Positions 10,144-19,312 of a DNA stretch of 53,045 bases are shown piece after piece. The stretch comes from Desulforhopalus vacuolatus (GTDB taxonomy: Bacteria > Desulfobacterota > Desulfobulbia > Desulfobulbales > Desulfocapsaceae), in NCBI RefSeq assembly GCF_016918505.1, contig NZ_JAFFPZ010000020.1, positions 1 to 53,045 on the forward strand, written 5' to 3'. The translations under genes and the position numbers were made by a program. Under the pieces are notes generated by a model that saw nothing but the letters and a program-made list of their open reading frames with translations, had not been told where the DNA came from and made no database searches. Every line of letters begins with the position of its first letter. The first letter of the stretch is position 1.

Positions 10144-12006
10144 TTATTTTGCCAGAATTTCTGCCAGCTTGCGCTTCATACTTTCGATATAGTTGATCCA
10201 GTAATATTCGGCCACGTCATCTTTTGTGAAATAAGGTGTTAATACACAGGCACGCATTACGCGTACACTGTGGATTGCATCCCATTGTTCTTTTGGGATA
10301 CCCAGCCTGGAGGCCATTTCTGCAGGTGCGTCCTTGTAGTCGTCATAGGAGAAAGTGGTATGGGATGTAATAAAATCATTAAGCAGTACCGGCCCATTGA
10401 CATAGGAACTCTTGTTATAGATCGCAAGATTGAGTTCGTTCATTGCCTCTAAATCTGTATTGCCTTTAATGTTAAATGCGAAATCAACCATGTTGAAATC
10501 AGGTTTAACAAGGGGCTCAATGAGAACCGTTGTTCCGTGGATGTCCAGTTCTCTGGTTGCCAATATATGTTTGTAAAAGAGCTGGGCACCTTCTACACTC
10601 GCTCCGATGAGGGCACCATATCCTTCGATATTGAGTGGCAGGACACGATGTGCTGCCCATACAGCAGCTGCAGTGGCACCAGCTTTTGATCCCTCAAGGA
10701 TATAACTTCCCAGCAACGATGGGCATTCCGCACCTTTTTCAAAGACATAGGCAGCAAAAAACGAAATAGCATCAAGCATACGCTTGTCGCTGACCACAAT
10801 ACCACCTGCGGAATAGGGAACATATCCCATTTTATGTGGATCAATGGTTATAGAGTTGGTCTCTGACATGGCATGAAATGCGTTGTACACATTTTTCGAG
10901 GGCCAGTCTATCGTATCTTTATTAATGATACCTTCACTGTGAAGACGTTCTTTCAGCGCTTCATAAGGAATGAAGTCGTAGTTCTCGTCGAGGAAAATAC
11001 TCCGGGCATATCCACCGTATGCCGCATCGGCATGAACATAGAAAGAGACATTCTGCTTTTCAAATTCTCGGCGTAATTCGATAATCTGATCCATGGAATC
11101 GATAGCGCCTTCTTCCGTAGAGCCTATCACGCCTACCACTCCCATCACCGGTATCTGCTGGTCTGCCAGCTGCTGGATAGTCTCTTTGAGTACCTGTATA
11201 TCCATGCGGTAGTTTTTATCCACCTGGATCTCAATGACATTGTCAAGACCAATACCCATGACATCAACTGCCTTGACCCATGAATAGTGCTTGGTTTGCG
11301 GAACGATCCATTTTCCAAGCTGCTTCAGGTTGACCCCTTTCCCACGGCAGGAATGGTCACGGATTTCGTCCCATACATCTTTTACCTTGTCTGCCAGATC
11401 GAGGATATCCGGAACGCTCATATTAGACAATTGCCAGTCACTCATGCCTTCGACCAGGCTCGGCTGCACCTCTTTGACGGCAAAAGGAATGGATTTCAGG
11501 TTGCGGGCATACCAGATGGCTTCCAGGTTGGCGATAGAGCCATCCGTGCAGATGTGCCCCCAGGCTTTGTCCTGGTCGTACCCCATCAGACGGGCAAAAT
11601 CCATACCGGCCTCAAGCTCCATGGGAGATGTGGCTGTTGAGGCTTCATAGGCAACATTATTCGGGTTGTAGAGCATGGCGGCAATATAGGCGAGCATGGA
11701 AGGCATTAGAACTTCTGCATTCATGTGTCCCAGATAGCGTGGAGAGTGCCAGGGCATGGACGTTACCTTGAGTTTGGACGTAACCTCCCCGATAACCTCC
11801 TGCATTTTTTGCTCGGAGTCTTTAAATCCCTGCTGGTTCTTTTCGTTATACGAGATGATGGGTTTATCTTCCGGGTGGAAGTCACGACGCCAGTAAATAT
11901 GTTCACTGACAACATCCTGCATGATTTCTTGAAAGTGTTTGGCATTTTCTGATTTGGGGCCTAAAAATAAGGCATCAAATGCAATCGGTTTGTTCTTCGC
12001 GGCCAT
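10144..12006 (-). CDS. tdc: Tyrosine-decarboxylase-type PLP enzyme
   Basis: A 620-residue group II PLP decarboxylase, the usual size of bacterial tyrosine decarboxylases (about 620-626). It matches the Enterococcus/Lactobacillus TyrDC pattern along its length: PLP lysine K392 in DPHKMGY, Y398 in the active-site loop, H240 for cofactor stacking, HADAAYGG near 325 and the EKGAE/EGSKAGATAAAVWAAHR region. The expected reaction is L-tyrosine to tyramine and CO2, possibly also with DOPA, in the cytoplasm. The ATG at 12006 has AAGGAG 6 nt upstream; the longer frame upstream only overlaps the antiporter gene. It is last in a three-gene operon behind two antiporters. Substrate is inferred; a glutamate decarboxylase is less likely given the length and motifs. 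Confidence 0.88.
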   Translation of the reverse strand: MAAKNKPIAFDALFLGPKSENAKHFQEIMQDVVSEHIYWRRDFHPEDKPIISYNEKNQQGFKDSEQKMQEVIGEVTSKLKVTSMPWHSPRYLGHMNAEVLMPSMLAYIAAMLYNPNNVAYEASTATSPMELEAGMDFARLMGYDQDKAWGHICTDGSIANLEAIWYARNLKSIPFAVKEVQPSLVEGMSDWQLSNMSVPDILDLADKVKDVWDEIRDHSCRGKGVNLKQLGKWIVPQTKHYSWVKAVDVMGIGLDNVIEIQVDKNYRMDIQVLKETIQQLADQQIPVMGVVGVIGSTEEGAIDSMDQIIELRREFEKQNVSFYVHADAAYGGYARSIFLDENYDFIPYEALKERLHSEGIINKDTIDWPSKNVYNAFHAMSETNSITIDPHKMGYVPYSAGGIVVSDKRMLDAISFFAAYVFEKGAECPSLLGSYILEGSKAGATAAAVWAAHRVLPLNIEGYGALIGASVEGAQLFYKHILATRELDIHGTTVLIEPLVKPDFNMVDFAFNIKGNTDLEAMNELNLAIYNKSSYVNGPVLLNDFITSHTTFSYDDYKDAPAEMASRLGIPKEQWDAIHSVRVMRACVLTPYFTKDDVAEYYWINYIESMKRKLAEILAK

Positions 12007-12016
12007 TGTATTCTCC

Positions 12017-13429
12017 TTATGTAGACTGTTTAGATTGCTCTTCTTTCCAGCTCTCTTTTTTGTTTGCATAAATAATGAGGGGCAGCATGGTAAATATGAC
12101 CAGGCCCAAAATCTGGAAAAGGCTGTAGAATAATGGGCTTCCCACTGCCAGCCTGGTTGGAGGAATAAAACTGACGAAAATACAGAAAAGCATGGTGAGC
12201 AGGCCGGTACCGGCCGCAATCCACATACCGATATTGCCTCCGGGAACTTTGAATACTCTGGGTTGATCGGGAAATTTATACCGCAGTCTGATGGCAGAGA
12301 TAAACAGCAGCACGTACATGACACCATAGAGAATGGTCGTCAGGATCAAGACCATAAAAAAACCGGCATTGACGGAGGGTACCACGACATAGATCAGTGC
12401 AACAAGGGAAACGGCTGTGGCCTGAACCAGCATGAATCGGGTAGGAGCGCCAAATCGGTTGGTCTTATGCCACCACCTGGGCATGAAGCCGCTTTTGGCG
12501 ACCTCCAGCATGGCCTTGGAGGGTCCAAGTACCCACGTACTCAGCTGCCCTACAGCACCAATGGCCGACATGAGCGCTACAACCGGGATCAACCATTCAA
12601 CCCCTTCCCTGGTAAAGAAGACAGTGAACGTCTGCATGATTCCTGAAGCCAGGCTGATCTGATCACCGGGTTCGGCAATCTCAATGGAAAAAGCTCCCAG
12701 AATGTTTAGACACATGATAATGACTACGGCGATGACCAGGGCAAGTGGATAGTTTTTGCGCGGGTTGTCAACTTCATTGGCATGTACACTGGAAACTTCA
12801 AGCCCGGCATACAAAAAGATCACTCCCACAAAAAAGGTAAGGTTGGAGAACTCGCTGAAGTCCGGCAGCACGGCATTCCATGAAAAGGGCTGGATATCAA
12901 TGGGGTTGTTCCCCATGAAGTAGGCTACCCCGAACCCCAGGATCAGCGCGAAGGGGATGAGCACACCAACAATGAGCCCGATGGTGCTGATCAGGCTGGC
13001 CGATTGAAGTCCCCGAAAATTGAGTGCAGTAACCGCCCAGTACACCACAATAATGGACACACAGATATAGAGCGTATTGTTGGCGAGTGCCGGGTCAAAA
13101 ACAAAGGCCACCATGGCGGCCACAAACGAACCGATCATCACCATGCCGAAAAACATCTGTACCCAGAGCATCCAGGCCGCGACAAATGCCCAGCGATCAC
13201 CCAGAGCCAACTGAATCCAGCCATACACCCCGCCGGCTGAAGGCCACGCTGTGGATAACTCGGCGGCTACGAGGCCGACAGGTATCAGAAAAATAATGCC
13301 CGCCACGACCATATAAAAAAGCTGGTGCCAGCCTGTTTCCGCCAGCATGGGCAGGTTGCGGATACTGATCATGAAGGACATGGTAATCATGACCAGACTG
13401 AACAATTTTAATTTATGCGCTGCAGCCAT
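12017..13429 (-). CDS. APC-family amino acid/amine antiporter (GadC/TyrP-like)
   Basis: A 470-residue polytopic inner-membrane transporter with about 12 hydrophobic segments. The N-terminal pattern (IPVGLVAAELSTAWPSAGG then a W-rich segment) is typical of the glutamate:GABA antiporter subfamily of APC transporters. The ATG at 13429 has GAGGAG 4 nt upstream; an upstream in-frame extension lacks these features. The stop is 10 nt before the decarboxylase start. It probably exchanges the decarboxylase substrate for its amine product, consuming a proton and generating proton-motive force. The exact substrate is unknown. Confidence 0.87.
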   Translation of the reverse strand: MAAAHKLKLFSLVMITMSFMISIRNLPMLAETGWHQLFYMVVAGIIFLIPVGLVAAELSTAWPSAGGVYGWIQLALGDRWAFVAAWMLWVQMFFGMVMIGSFVAAMVAFVFDPALANNTLYICVSIIVVYWAVTALNFRGLQSASLISTIGLIVGVLIPFALILGFGVAYFMGNNPIDIQPFSWNAVLPDFSEFSNLTFFVGVIFLYAGLEVSSVHANEVDNPRKNYPLALVIAVVIIMCLNILGAFSIEIAEPGDQISLASGIMQTFTVFFTREGVEWLIPVVALMSAIGAVGQLSTWVLGPSKAMLEVAKSGFMPRWWHKTNRFGAPTRFMLVQATAVSLVALIYVVVPSVNAGFFMVLILTTILYGVMYVLLFISAIRLRYKFPDQPRVFKVPGGNIGMWIAAGTGLLTMLFCIFVSFIPPTRLAVGSPLFYSLFQILGLVIFTMLPLIIYANKKESWKEEQSKQST

Positions 13430-13464
13430 AAGCTCCTCTCTTAAAAGTTTTTCGCAAAAAAAAC

Positions 13465-14871
13465 CTACATGGTATTTTTTGCAGGAGTATCTTTCCATTC
13501 GGGCTTGCGACAACGATACAACAGGAGAGGAATGGCGATAAAGACAAGCAATCCTCCTCCCATGAAAGAACTATAAAAAAGAGTTTCTATATGCAAAGAA
13601 GAGGGAGGGAAAAAGCTGATAAAAATAGCAAATAACACTGTAATACTCCCGAAACCAGCTAATACCCACATACCGATAAGGTTTCCGGGAACCCTGTACG
13701 TACGTTCTACATCTGGATACTTATATCTCAGTACAATACCGGAAATGAAAAGCAGCAGGTAGGTTATGCTGTATAAAATTGTGGCCAGGATCAACACCAT
13801 AAAAAAGACCTGATTCACAGCCGGTACAACAACATAAAGCATCGCTATCAGCGAAATCATTGAGGCCTGAACAAAAACAAAACGTACAGGCACCCCATTT
13901 TCATTGGTCTTGTGCCACCAGACAGGCATAAAGCCATCAACGGCAACCTGATGCATGGCTTTGGATGGCCCCAGTACCCAGGTGCTGAGCTGCCCGAAGG
14001 CGCCTATTGCTGTCATAAAAGCAACAACGGGGATCATCCATGGAATTCCTTCGCTCTGGAAAAAACGTGAAAACGTCTGCATGACACCTGAAGCCAGGTT
14101 CAATTGATTACGCGGCTCTGCCATTTCAATGCTGAACGCTCCGAATATATTTATAACCATGAGCAGTACAATGGTGATGAGTAACGAGAGGGGATAATTT
14201 CGCTGTGGATTCTTCACATTTTTGGCATGGACTGAGGATACTTCGATGCCCGTAAAAGTGAAAATGACTCCAACGATGAAAGATAATTGATCAATGTTGG
14301 TAATATCGGGCAACAGTTTGTGCCATGAAAAAGGAGGCAATGCTGTAGACTGATTCCCCATATAAAACGCCAGTCCGAAACCTGTAATCATAACAAAGGG
14401 AAGCAGGACTCCAATAAAAAAACCGATGGAGCTTATTAAACTGGCAGATCGAACGCCTTTGAGATTCAACAGCGTGACCACCCAGTAAAGAGCAATAATA
14501 ACTCCCGCCATATAAAAGTGGTTGTTCACCAGTGCAGGATTAATGATATACGCAATCATCGCCGCAATAAATGAACCGATGGTCACCATGCCGAAAAACA
14601 TCTGTACCCAGAGCATCCAGGCCGCAATAAAAGCCATGCGGTCTCCAAGGGCAAGTTTGACCCATTGATATACCCCGCCGGCCCGTGGCCATCCTGTAGA
14701 AAGTTCTGCGGAGATAAGAGCTACAGGTAAGAGAAAAAAAATACTGGCAATCAAGAGGTAAAAAGCCTGTTGCCAGCCAGTTTCTGCCAATATCGGCAGG
14801 CTGCGTAACGAGATGATAAATCCCATCGTCAGCATAACCAGTCTGAATAAGTTCAATTGCATTGTTTTCAT
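13465..14871 (-). CDS. APC-family antiporter, paralogue of the downstream gene
   Basis: A 468-residue APC transporter clearly paralogous to its neighbour; ELSTGWPRAGGVYQWVKLAL and AAWMLWVQMFFGMV align directly. It is first in the operon, and its stop lies 35 bp before the start of the next antiporter. The start at 14871 is the first ATG; M4 is possible, and no strong ribosome site is visible. The two antiporters may differ in substrate (for example tyrosine/tyramine against another pair), or one may be an exchanger for a different intermediate. Confidence 0.85.
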   Translation of the reverse strand: MKTMQLNLFRLVMLTMGFIISLRSLPILAETGWQQAFYLLIASIFFLLPVALISAELSTGWPRAGGVYQWVKLALGDRMAFIAAWMLWVQMFFGMVTIGSFIAAMIAYIINPALVNNHFYMAGVIIALYWVVTLLNLKGVRSASLISSIGFFIGVLLPFVMITGFGLAFYMGNQSTALPPFSWHKLLPDITNIDQLSFIVGVIFTFTGIEVSSVHAKNVKNPQRNYPLSLLITIVLLMVINIFGAFSIEMAEPRNQLNLASGVMQTFSRFFQSEGIPWMIPVVAFMTAIGAFGQLSTWVLGPSKAMHQVAVDGFMPVWWHKTNENGVPVRFVFVQASMISLIAMLYVVVPAVNQVFFMVLILATILYSITYLLLFISGIVLRYKYPDVERTYRVPGNLIGMWVLAGFGSITVLFAIFISFFPPSSLHIETLFYSSFMGGGLLVFIAIPLLLYRCRKPEWKDTPAKNTM

Positions 14872-15151
14872 TTTTTAATGTACCATGCGTATTCTCTTGT
14901 TTTTTTACATTCAAGCACTACGAATCTTGAAGTAATTTCGACAAAATCTGCGTTGGAATCCGGCAGAGAGGTCTGTTTTACCGGAATATTTCTGCTGGGA
15001 ACCCTTTACGTTATTCTGCTGCCTCTACACCTGTTTGAATCGCCATAGAATGAAGAAAATAGAGAAGAAGAAAACAGAAGATATTGAATATTTACCCAAT
15101 TTGACGAGACTTGTCCATAAGCGATGAGATTGGTCGAAATCGGAATAATGG
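14872..15151. other. Upstream region of the antiporter operon
   Basis: No gene is seen. This stretch should hold the promoter for the leftward antiporter/decarboxylase operon, but no convincing -35/-10 pair was found. A 63-codon plus-strand open frame here has no recognisable features and is not called. Confidence 0.4.
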
Positions 15152-15960
15152 GATTGAGAAACCGTTTACGAAAAAAATCAACACAAAGCGGTGGTTCCGG
15201 CGATGATGTAGAGACAAGGCATGCCTTGTCTACACGATGACGGGAATGCGACGGTGACGGGAATCATAGCCGAATACGTAATATGATATTCGCTATGGGA
15301 ACAGCGGGATTGGGGAAATTGTGTCGCCGTTTGTGGGGATTGTTACGACGTGGTAATTCCCGCGTTGGTGGTTAGACAAGGCATGCCTTGTCTCTACGGG
15401 AGGTGGAGACAGAACGGTTATTGTAACTGAAGACCTCTTCATGATGTGACGCTGGTTGGTGGTAATGGGAATCGCGGCCCGGATATGGAATAATAATGCC
15501 ACAACAGGCGGGGATTGGTCGAGATTGGAATAATGGAAATTAATCGTGGATGGTAATGCCCGGATTGAGAAACCGTTTACGAAAAATCAACACGAAGCGG
15601 TGGTTCCGGCGATGATGTAGAGACAAGGCATGCCTTGTCTACACGATGACGGGAATGTGACGGTGACGGGAAATATAACCGCAGACGTAATATGATATTA
15701 GCCATGGGAACTGGGGGATTGGGGAAATTGTACCATCGTTTGTGGGGATTGGGACGGTGTGGTGATTCCCGCGTTGGTGTTTAGACAAGGCATGCCTTGT
15801 CTCTACGGGAGGCGGAAAAGAACGGTTATTGTAATTGAAAGCCCCTTCATGGTGTGACGTGGGTTGGTGGTAATGGGGAAATTGTGCCGTCGTTTGTGAG
15901 GATTGCGACGGCGTGGTAATTCTCGCGTCACTGTAGAAACAAGGCAAGCCTTGTCTCCAC
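15152..15960. repeat. Tandem ~410 bp duplication carrying paired palindromes
   Basis: A unit beginning GATTGAGAAACCGTTTACG at 15152 starts again at 15563, with the rest aligned at an offset of 409-411 nt. A third, partial and diverged unit follows from about 15880. Each full unit carries two copies of the perfect palindrome AGACAAGGCATGCCTTGTCT (15212, 15374, 15621, 15783), and the partial unit has a mutated one near 15938. The copies differ by point changes. Open frames inside are repeat artefacts. Confidence 0.85.
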
Positions 15961-15990
15961 AATGACGGAAACATGATGGTGACGCCAATC

Positions 15991-18195
15991 CTACTCCAGT
16001 TTGCCGAAATAGTTGAAGGTGGGAAGTTTCCCATAGCGCCCGTTGCCGGAGAGTCTGGCGGAGAGCTCTTCCAGGTCCTTTTTCCGGCTGTGACCGCAGG
16101 TGTCCACGACAAAATAGTTCACCCCGAGTGCCTTCAACTCCTCAACTGCGGGCAGCAGGGAAAAAGGCCGTGTCGGACAGGTGATGGTAAAGCCCTCTTT
16201 GCGATGCACCACAAAGGGTTCATCCCGGGGACTGAGCAACTCCTTCTCAAGAGGAAAGGGGGTGTTCAGCCGTGAGGTGTAGAGCGCGGGCGCACCATAT
16301 ACCTGCATGCCGATGGCCGGTTTTTGCCCTCCCATTTCGCGTACCCCGTCGAGCAGTCTGCTGAGGCTGATGCGATCCAGTTCAATGGAGGCCATCACCC
16401 CCTCAAGTCCCTGTCCCGCATAAAACTGCGCGGTGACCGAGTTCATCACGTTGAGCGTATAATTGCCGAAGAGATGAACCCTTTCCCTGCCAAAGAGATG
16501 AATCTGAGAGGGATGACTGAGCTGAAAACTGCGAAAACCAGTGCGGATCAGGATATTGATCTGTTTTCGTATCCGGGACAGATCATTCTCCATGAACAGG
16601 GGTGGCAACGCCCATATTACAGTGCGCGAACGCTTGCCCAGATCACGCCGCAACTTTCCGGCGGTGACAAGCATCTTTTTCTCAAAAGAAAACAGCAGCC
16701 GATCAGGAGTAAAGGGAAAGCGCCAGGAGAGCACTTCGGGATGGTCAACCTTCAACCACCAGTCTACGCCAAGACTCTTCTCACGCAGACGTTCACGCTG
16801 GCGGCCTTTAGCGGGTTCGTCAATAAACTGTTCCTGGCCGTAGCCAACCTCTTCAATAATGCGCTCCACCTCCCGCCGACCGGAGGCGGTAAAAGTGTCC
16901 ACCTTCTCCTGCGCTTCCTTCAGATGCATTCCCCCGGCATTAAAGGGAACGGGCGCACCGTCCACACGAAAAACCTCAATATGGCCCGTTTCCGGTACGG
17001 TGAAATTCGGCGGCAGCTGCAGCGAGGCACGCTCCCCTTTTACAGCCTCCTCCCGTTCTTCAGCGCCGACAAAGAGCTGTTTGAGACGAAAGGCAATACG
17101 TTCGCCAGAGGGTTCCAGATGAAGTCGCAACCGATCTCCGCGTCGCAGAGACCCCTGCAGGGTGAGACGGCAGACTGATACGCCACCACCCGTCTTCACC
17201 GTTGTAAAACGGCCGAGATGGGTTCCCATGTTCCCGGAAACCATCGGCGTAATCGCCTCTGCCGGCTGCGGGGAGAAAAAATAGCCGGATTCGGTCCGCC
17301 GACTCAGAGCCATCTCGGAGAGACGCTCGCCTTCGGCCAGAGCCTGCGGAAAATCTGGTCCTTCACTGCCATCTTCCTGCAACGCATCAAGCACCGTGCG
17401 ATAGGCACGCACCACTGTCTCCACATAGTTGGCAGAGCGCAGCCGTCCCTCAATCTTCAACGAGGAGACTCCGAGCTGCGCAAGCGTGCTGACCGCTTCG
17501 AGTCCGTTGAGGTCATTCATGGAAAAAAGATATTTACCCTTTCTCGTTTTCTCCCTGTTGCCCCGTTCACTGCAGCCGCTGGTATACGTTGTGCTGTACG
17601 CCCGACGGCAGGGCTGCACACAGCGCCCGCGCAGGCCACTGCGTCCACCGAGATAGGAGGAGAAAATACAGAGGCCGGAAAAGGAGAAGCACATGGCACC
17701 ATGGATAAAAATCTCCAGTTGCATATCCCCACTGCGCCGGGTAATGGTCTCAATCTCTTTCAGAGTGAGTTCTCGCGCCAGCACCGCCCGCTCAAAACCG
17801 AGATGTTGCAGTTCACGTACTCCTTCGGAGTTGTGTACCGTCATCAGGGTGGAACCATGCAGCTTCAGTTCTGGAAAATAGCGCCTGGCGAGATTAACGA
17901 GACCAAAGTCCTGCACGATCAGGGCATCCGGATCCATCTTTGCAAAGAGAGCAAGACTGGCAATAACCTCCGGCAGTTCCTGTTCCAGGATAAGGCTGTT
18001 GACGGCAAAATAGACCTTCTTCCCCAGTTGATGGCTGCGGTCTACGATCGCCTGAATCTCACCGTGAGTCAGCTCCCGCGCCGGATTACGCGCGTTGAAT
18101 TTCGGGGCACCGACATAGACGGCATCGGCACCGCCGTTCAGCGCCGCCTGAAAGTTTTCCAGTGTTCCCACCGGGGCAAGCAGTTCAATCTTCAA
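15991..18195 (-). CDS. Peptidase U32 family protein, RlhA-like (large form)
   Basis: About 734 residues. The N-terminal half is the U32 barrel domain (ELLAPVGTLENFQAAL at the start; EIFIHGAMCFSFSGLC near 175-190; cysteine-containing RCVQPCRRAYS near 205). The C-terminal extension resembles the collagenase-like region of large U32 proteins. E. coli members of this size (RlhA) are needed for hydroxylation of a 23S rRNA cytidine, so an RNA-hydroxylation role is plausible but inferred. TTG at 18195 is preferred because GGAGAGG lies 6 nt upstream; it overlaps the pyrR end by 11 nt. Upstream in-frame ATGs at 18219-18228 lack a ribosome site. Confidence 0.8.
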   Translation of the reverse strand: MKIELLAPVGTLENFQAALNGGADAVYVGAPKFNARNPARELTHGEIQAIVDRSHQLGKKVYFAVNSLILEQELPEVIASLALFAKMDPDALIVQDFGLVNLARRYFPELKLHGSTLMTVHNSEGVRELQHLGFERAVLARELTLKEIETITRRSGDMQLEIFIHGAMCFSFSGLCIFSSYLGGRSGLRGRCVQPCRRAYSTTYTSGCSERGNREKTRKGKYLFSMNDLNGLEAVSTLAQLGVSSLKIEGRLRSANYVETVVRAYRTVLDALQEDGSEGPDFPQALAEGERLSEMALSRRTESGYFFSPQPAEAITPMVSGNMGTHLGRFTTVKTGGGVSVCRLTLQGSLRRGDRLRLHLEPSGERIAFRLKQLFVGAEEREEAVKGERASLQLPPNFTVPETGHIEVFRVDGAPVPFNAGGMHLKEAQEKVDTFTASGRREVERIIEEVGYGQEQFIDEPAKGRQRERLREKSLGVDWWLKVDHPEVLSWRFPFTPDRLLFSFEKKMLVTAGKLRRDLGKRSRTVIWALPPLFMENDLSRIRKQINILIRTGFRSFQLSHPSQIHLFGRERVHLFGNYTLNVMNSVTAQFYAGQGLEGVMASIELDRISLSRLLDGVREMGGQKPAIGMQVYGAPALYTSRLNTPFPLEKELLSPRDEPFVVHRKEGFTITCPTRPFSLLPAVEELKALGVNYFVVDTCGHSRKKDLEELSARLSGNGRYGKLPTFNYFGKLE

Positions 18196-18727
18196 TGACA
18201 ACCTCTCCGCTGGCGACATGCCCATCATCACTAGTGTTCATAATTACGTTTATTTTACTCCCCTCTGGCACAGAAACTTTCTGTCCGCAATAATCCGGCT
18301 GGATGGGCAGCTCGCGGCCGCCCCTGTCGATCAGTGCGGCGAGCTGAATGTTCGCCGGCCGGCCAAAATCCATAATTGCATCAAGTGCGGCACGGATAGT
18401 GCGCCCGGTGAAAATGACGTCATCCACCAGCACAATTTCTTTGCCATTCACATCAAAGAGAATATCGGTAGTTTTCACCACCGGATTCTGGCTCACCAGT
18501 GACCAGTCATCCCGATAAAGATTTATGTCCAGCGAACCTCTCTCCACCGGCATCCCAATAGTCTTTTCAATAAAGGCACGAAGACACCGGGCGACAGAGA
18601 CACCGCAGGTATAAATACCCACGATACCAAGACGCTGCGGGTTGTGATGGTCCTCAAGAATCTGCAGACCAATTCGCTGAACAGCCCGCTCGATATCCTC
18701 TTTTGTCATCAGTATTCTATTATTCAT
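18185..18727 (-). CDS. pyrR: PyrR-type uracil phosphoribosyltransferase / pyr regulator
   Basis: A 180-residue type I phosphoribosyltransferase. The PRPP-binding motif is EIVLVDDVIFTGRTIRAAL at about 96-114. DINLYRDDWS and LIDRGGRELPIQPDYCG are PyrR signatures, and the length is normal. It forms UMP from uracil and PRPP; in Firmicutes it also attenuates pyr mRNA, but no attenuator is evident here. The ATG at 18727 overlaps the purN stop by 4 nt (ATGA), so translation is probably coupled. Confidence 0.93.
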   Translation of the reverse strand: MNNRILMTKEDIERAVQRIGLQILEDHHNPQRLGIVGIYTCGVSVARCLRAFIEKTIGMPVERGSLDINLYRDDWSLVSQNPVVKTTDILFDVNGKEIVLVDDVIFTGRTIRAALDAIMDFGRPANIQLAALIDRGGRELPIQPDYCGQKVSVPEGSKINVIMNTSDDGHVASGEVVIED

Positions 18728-19305
18728 AGCCCCACTCTCCTCCAGAAGAATTCAGTCCCCCTGTCATTGATAAGCTGCAGTGCCCTGGGAAAGGCCTCGC
18801 ATTCAGCTGCAAAGACTTTAGCAGCGATGGATTCCGCATCGTCATCCCAGTCGAGCTGCACCGCCTGTTGCCAGATAATCGGTCCGTCATCAAAATAATC
18901 GTTGGCAAAATGAACCGTGCAGCCGCTAACCATGCAGCCCTTCGCCCGCACAGCCTCATGCACATGATGGCCATAGAAACCTGCACCGCAGAAACTCGGA
19001 ATCAGCGAAGGATGGATGTTGATCACTGCCCGTTTCATCTCCACAGGGGGGTGATAGAGCTTCATGAATCCCGCAAGACAAATGACATCCACCTTGAAAT
19101 CAGCAAGAATATTGTTAATCGACTCGTTGTCCCCGGCGTAAAATGACGGATACCCGTAGTCCCGTGCCTTCTTCAGTCCCAGGACATCAGCCACGTTGGA
19201 GATCACCACCTCAATGTGGCAATCAAGATTTTGTTTCTCAATATACTGGTGGAAATTGTCCAGCGTTCGTCCGCTTCCTGAGAGAAGCACTGCAATTTTC
19301 AGCAT
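18724..19305 (-). CDS. purN: Phosphoribosylglycinamide formyltransferase
   Basis: 193 residues, close to the usual PurN size. The N-terminal LLSGSGRTLDN phosphate-binding loop and INIHPSLIPSFCGAGFYG, with the catalytic Asn-His pair, are present, followed by GCTVHF and DDGPII. It converts GAR to formyl-GAR using 10-formyl-THF in purine synthesis. The ATG at 19305 has GAGGGG just upstream and follows the IMP cyclohydrolase stop by 7 nt. It is third in a compact leftward operon. Confidence 0.93.
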   Translation of the reverse strand: MLKIAVLLSGSGRTLDNFHQYIEKQNLDCHIEVVISNVADVLGLKKARDYGYPSFYAGDNESINNILADFKVDVICLAGFMKLYHPPVEMKRAVINIHPSLIPSFCGAGFYGHHVHEAVRAKGCMVSGCTVHFANDYFDDGPIIWQQAVQLDWDDDAESIAAKVFAAECEAFPRALQLINDRGTEFFWRRVGL

Positions 19306-19312
19306 GGGCCCC

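Noticed and set aside
12007-12327. N-terminal extension of the decarboxylase
   Set aside because: It overlaps the end of the antiporter gene, has no family similarity, and an ideal ribosome site precedes the internal ATG at 12006.
15152-15960. CRISPR-like array of palindromic repeats
   Set aside because: Palindromes recur at about 160 and 250 nt, not at 60-70 nt; the intervening sequence is itself duplicated and not unique spacer DNA, and no cas genes are nearby.
15639-16112. 157-codon minus-strand open frame
   Set aside because: It runs from the U32 gene's 3' end into the tandem repeats; its apparent internal repeats reflect the duplicated DNA.
16324-18198. Two long plus-strand open frames (284 and 326 codons)
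   Set aside because: Both are antisense shadows of the large U32 gene, which has clear conserved motifs on the minus strand.
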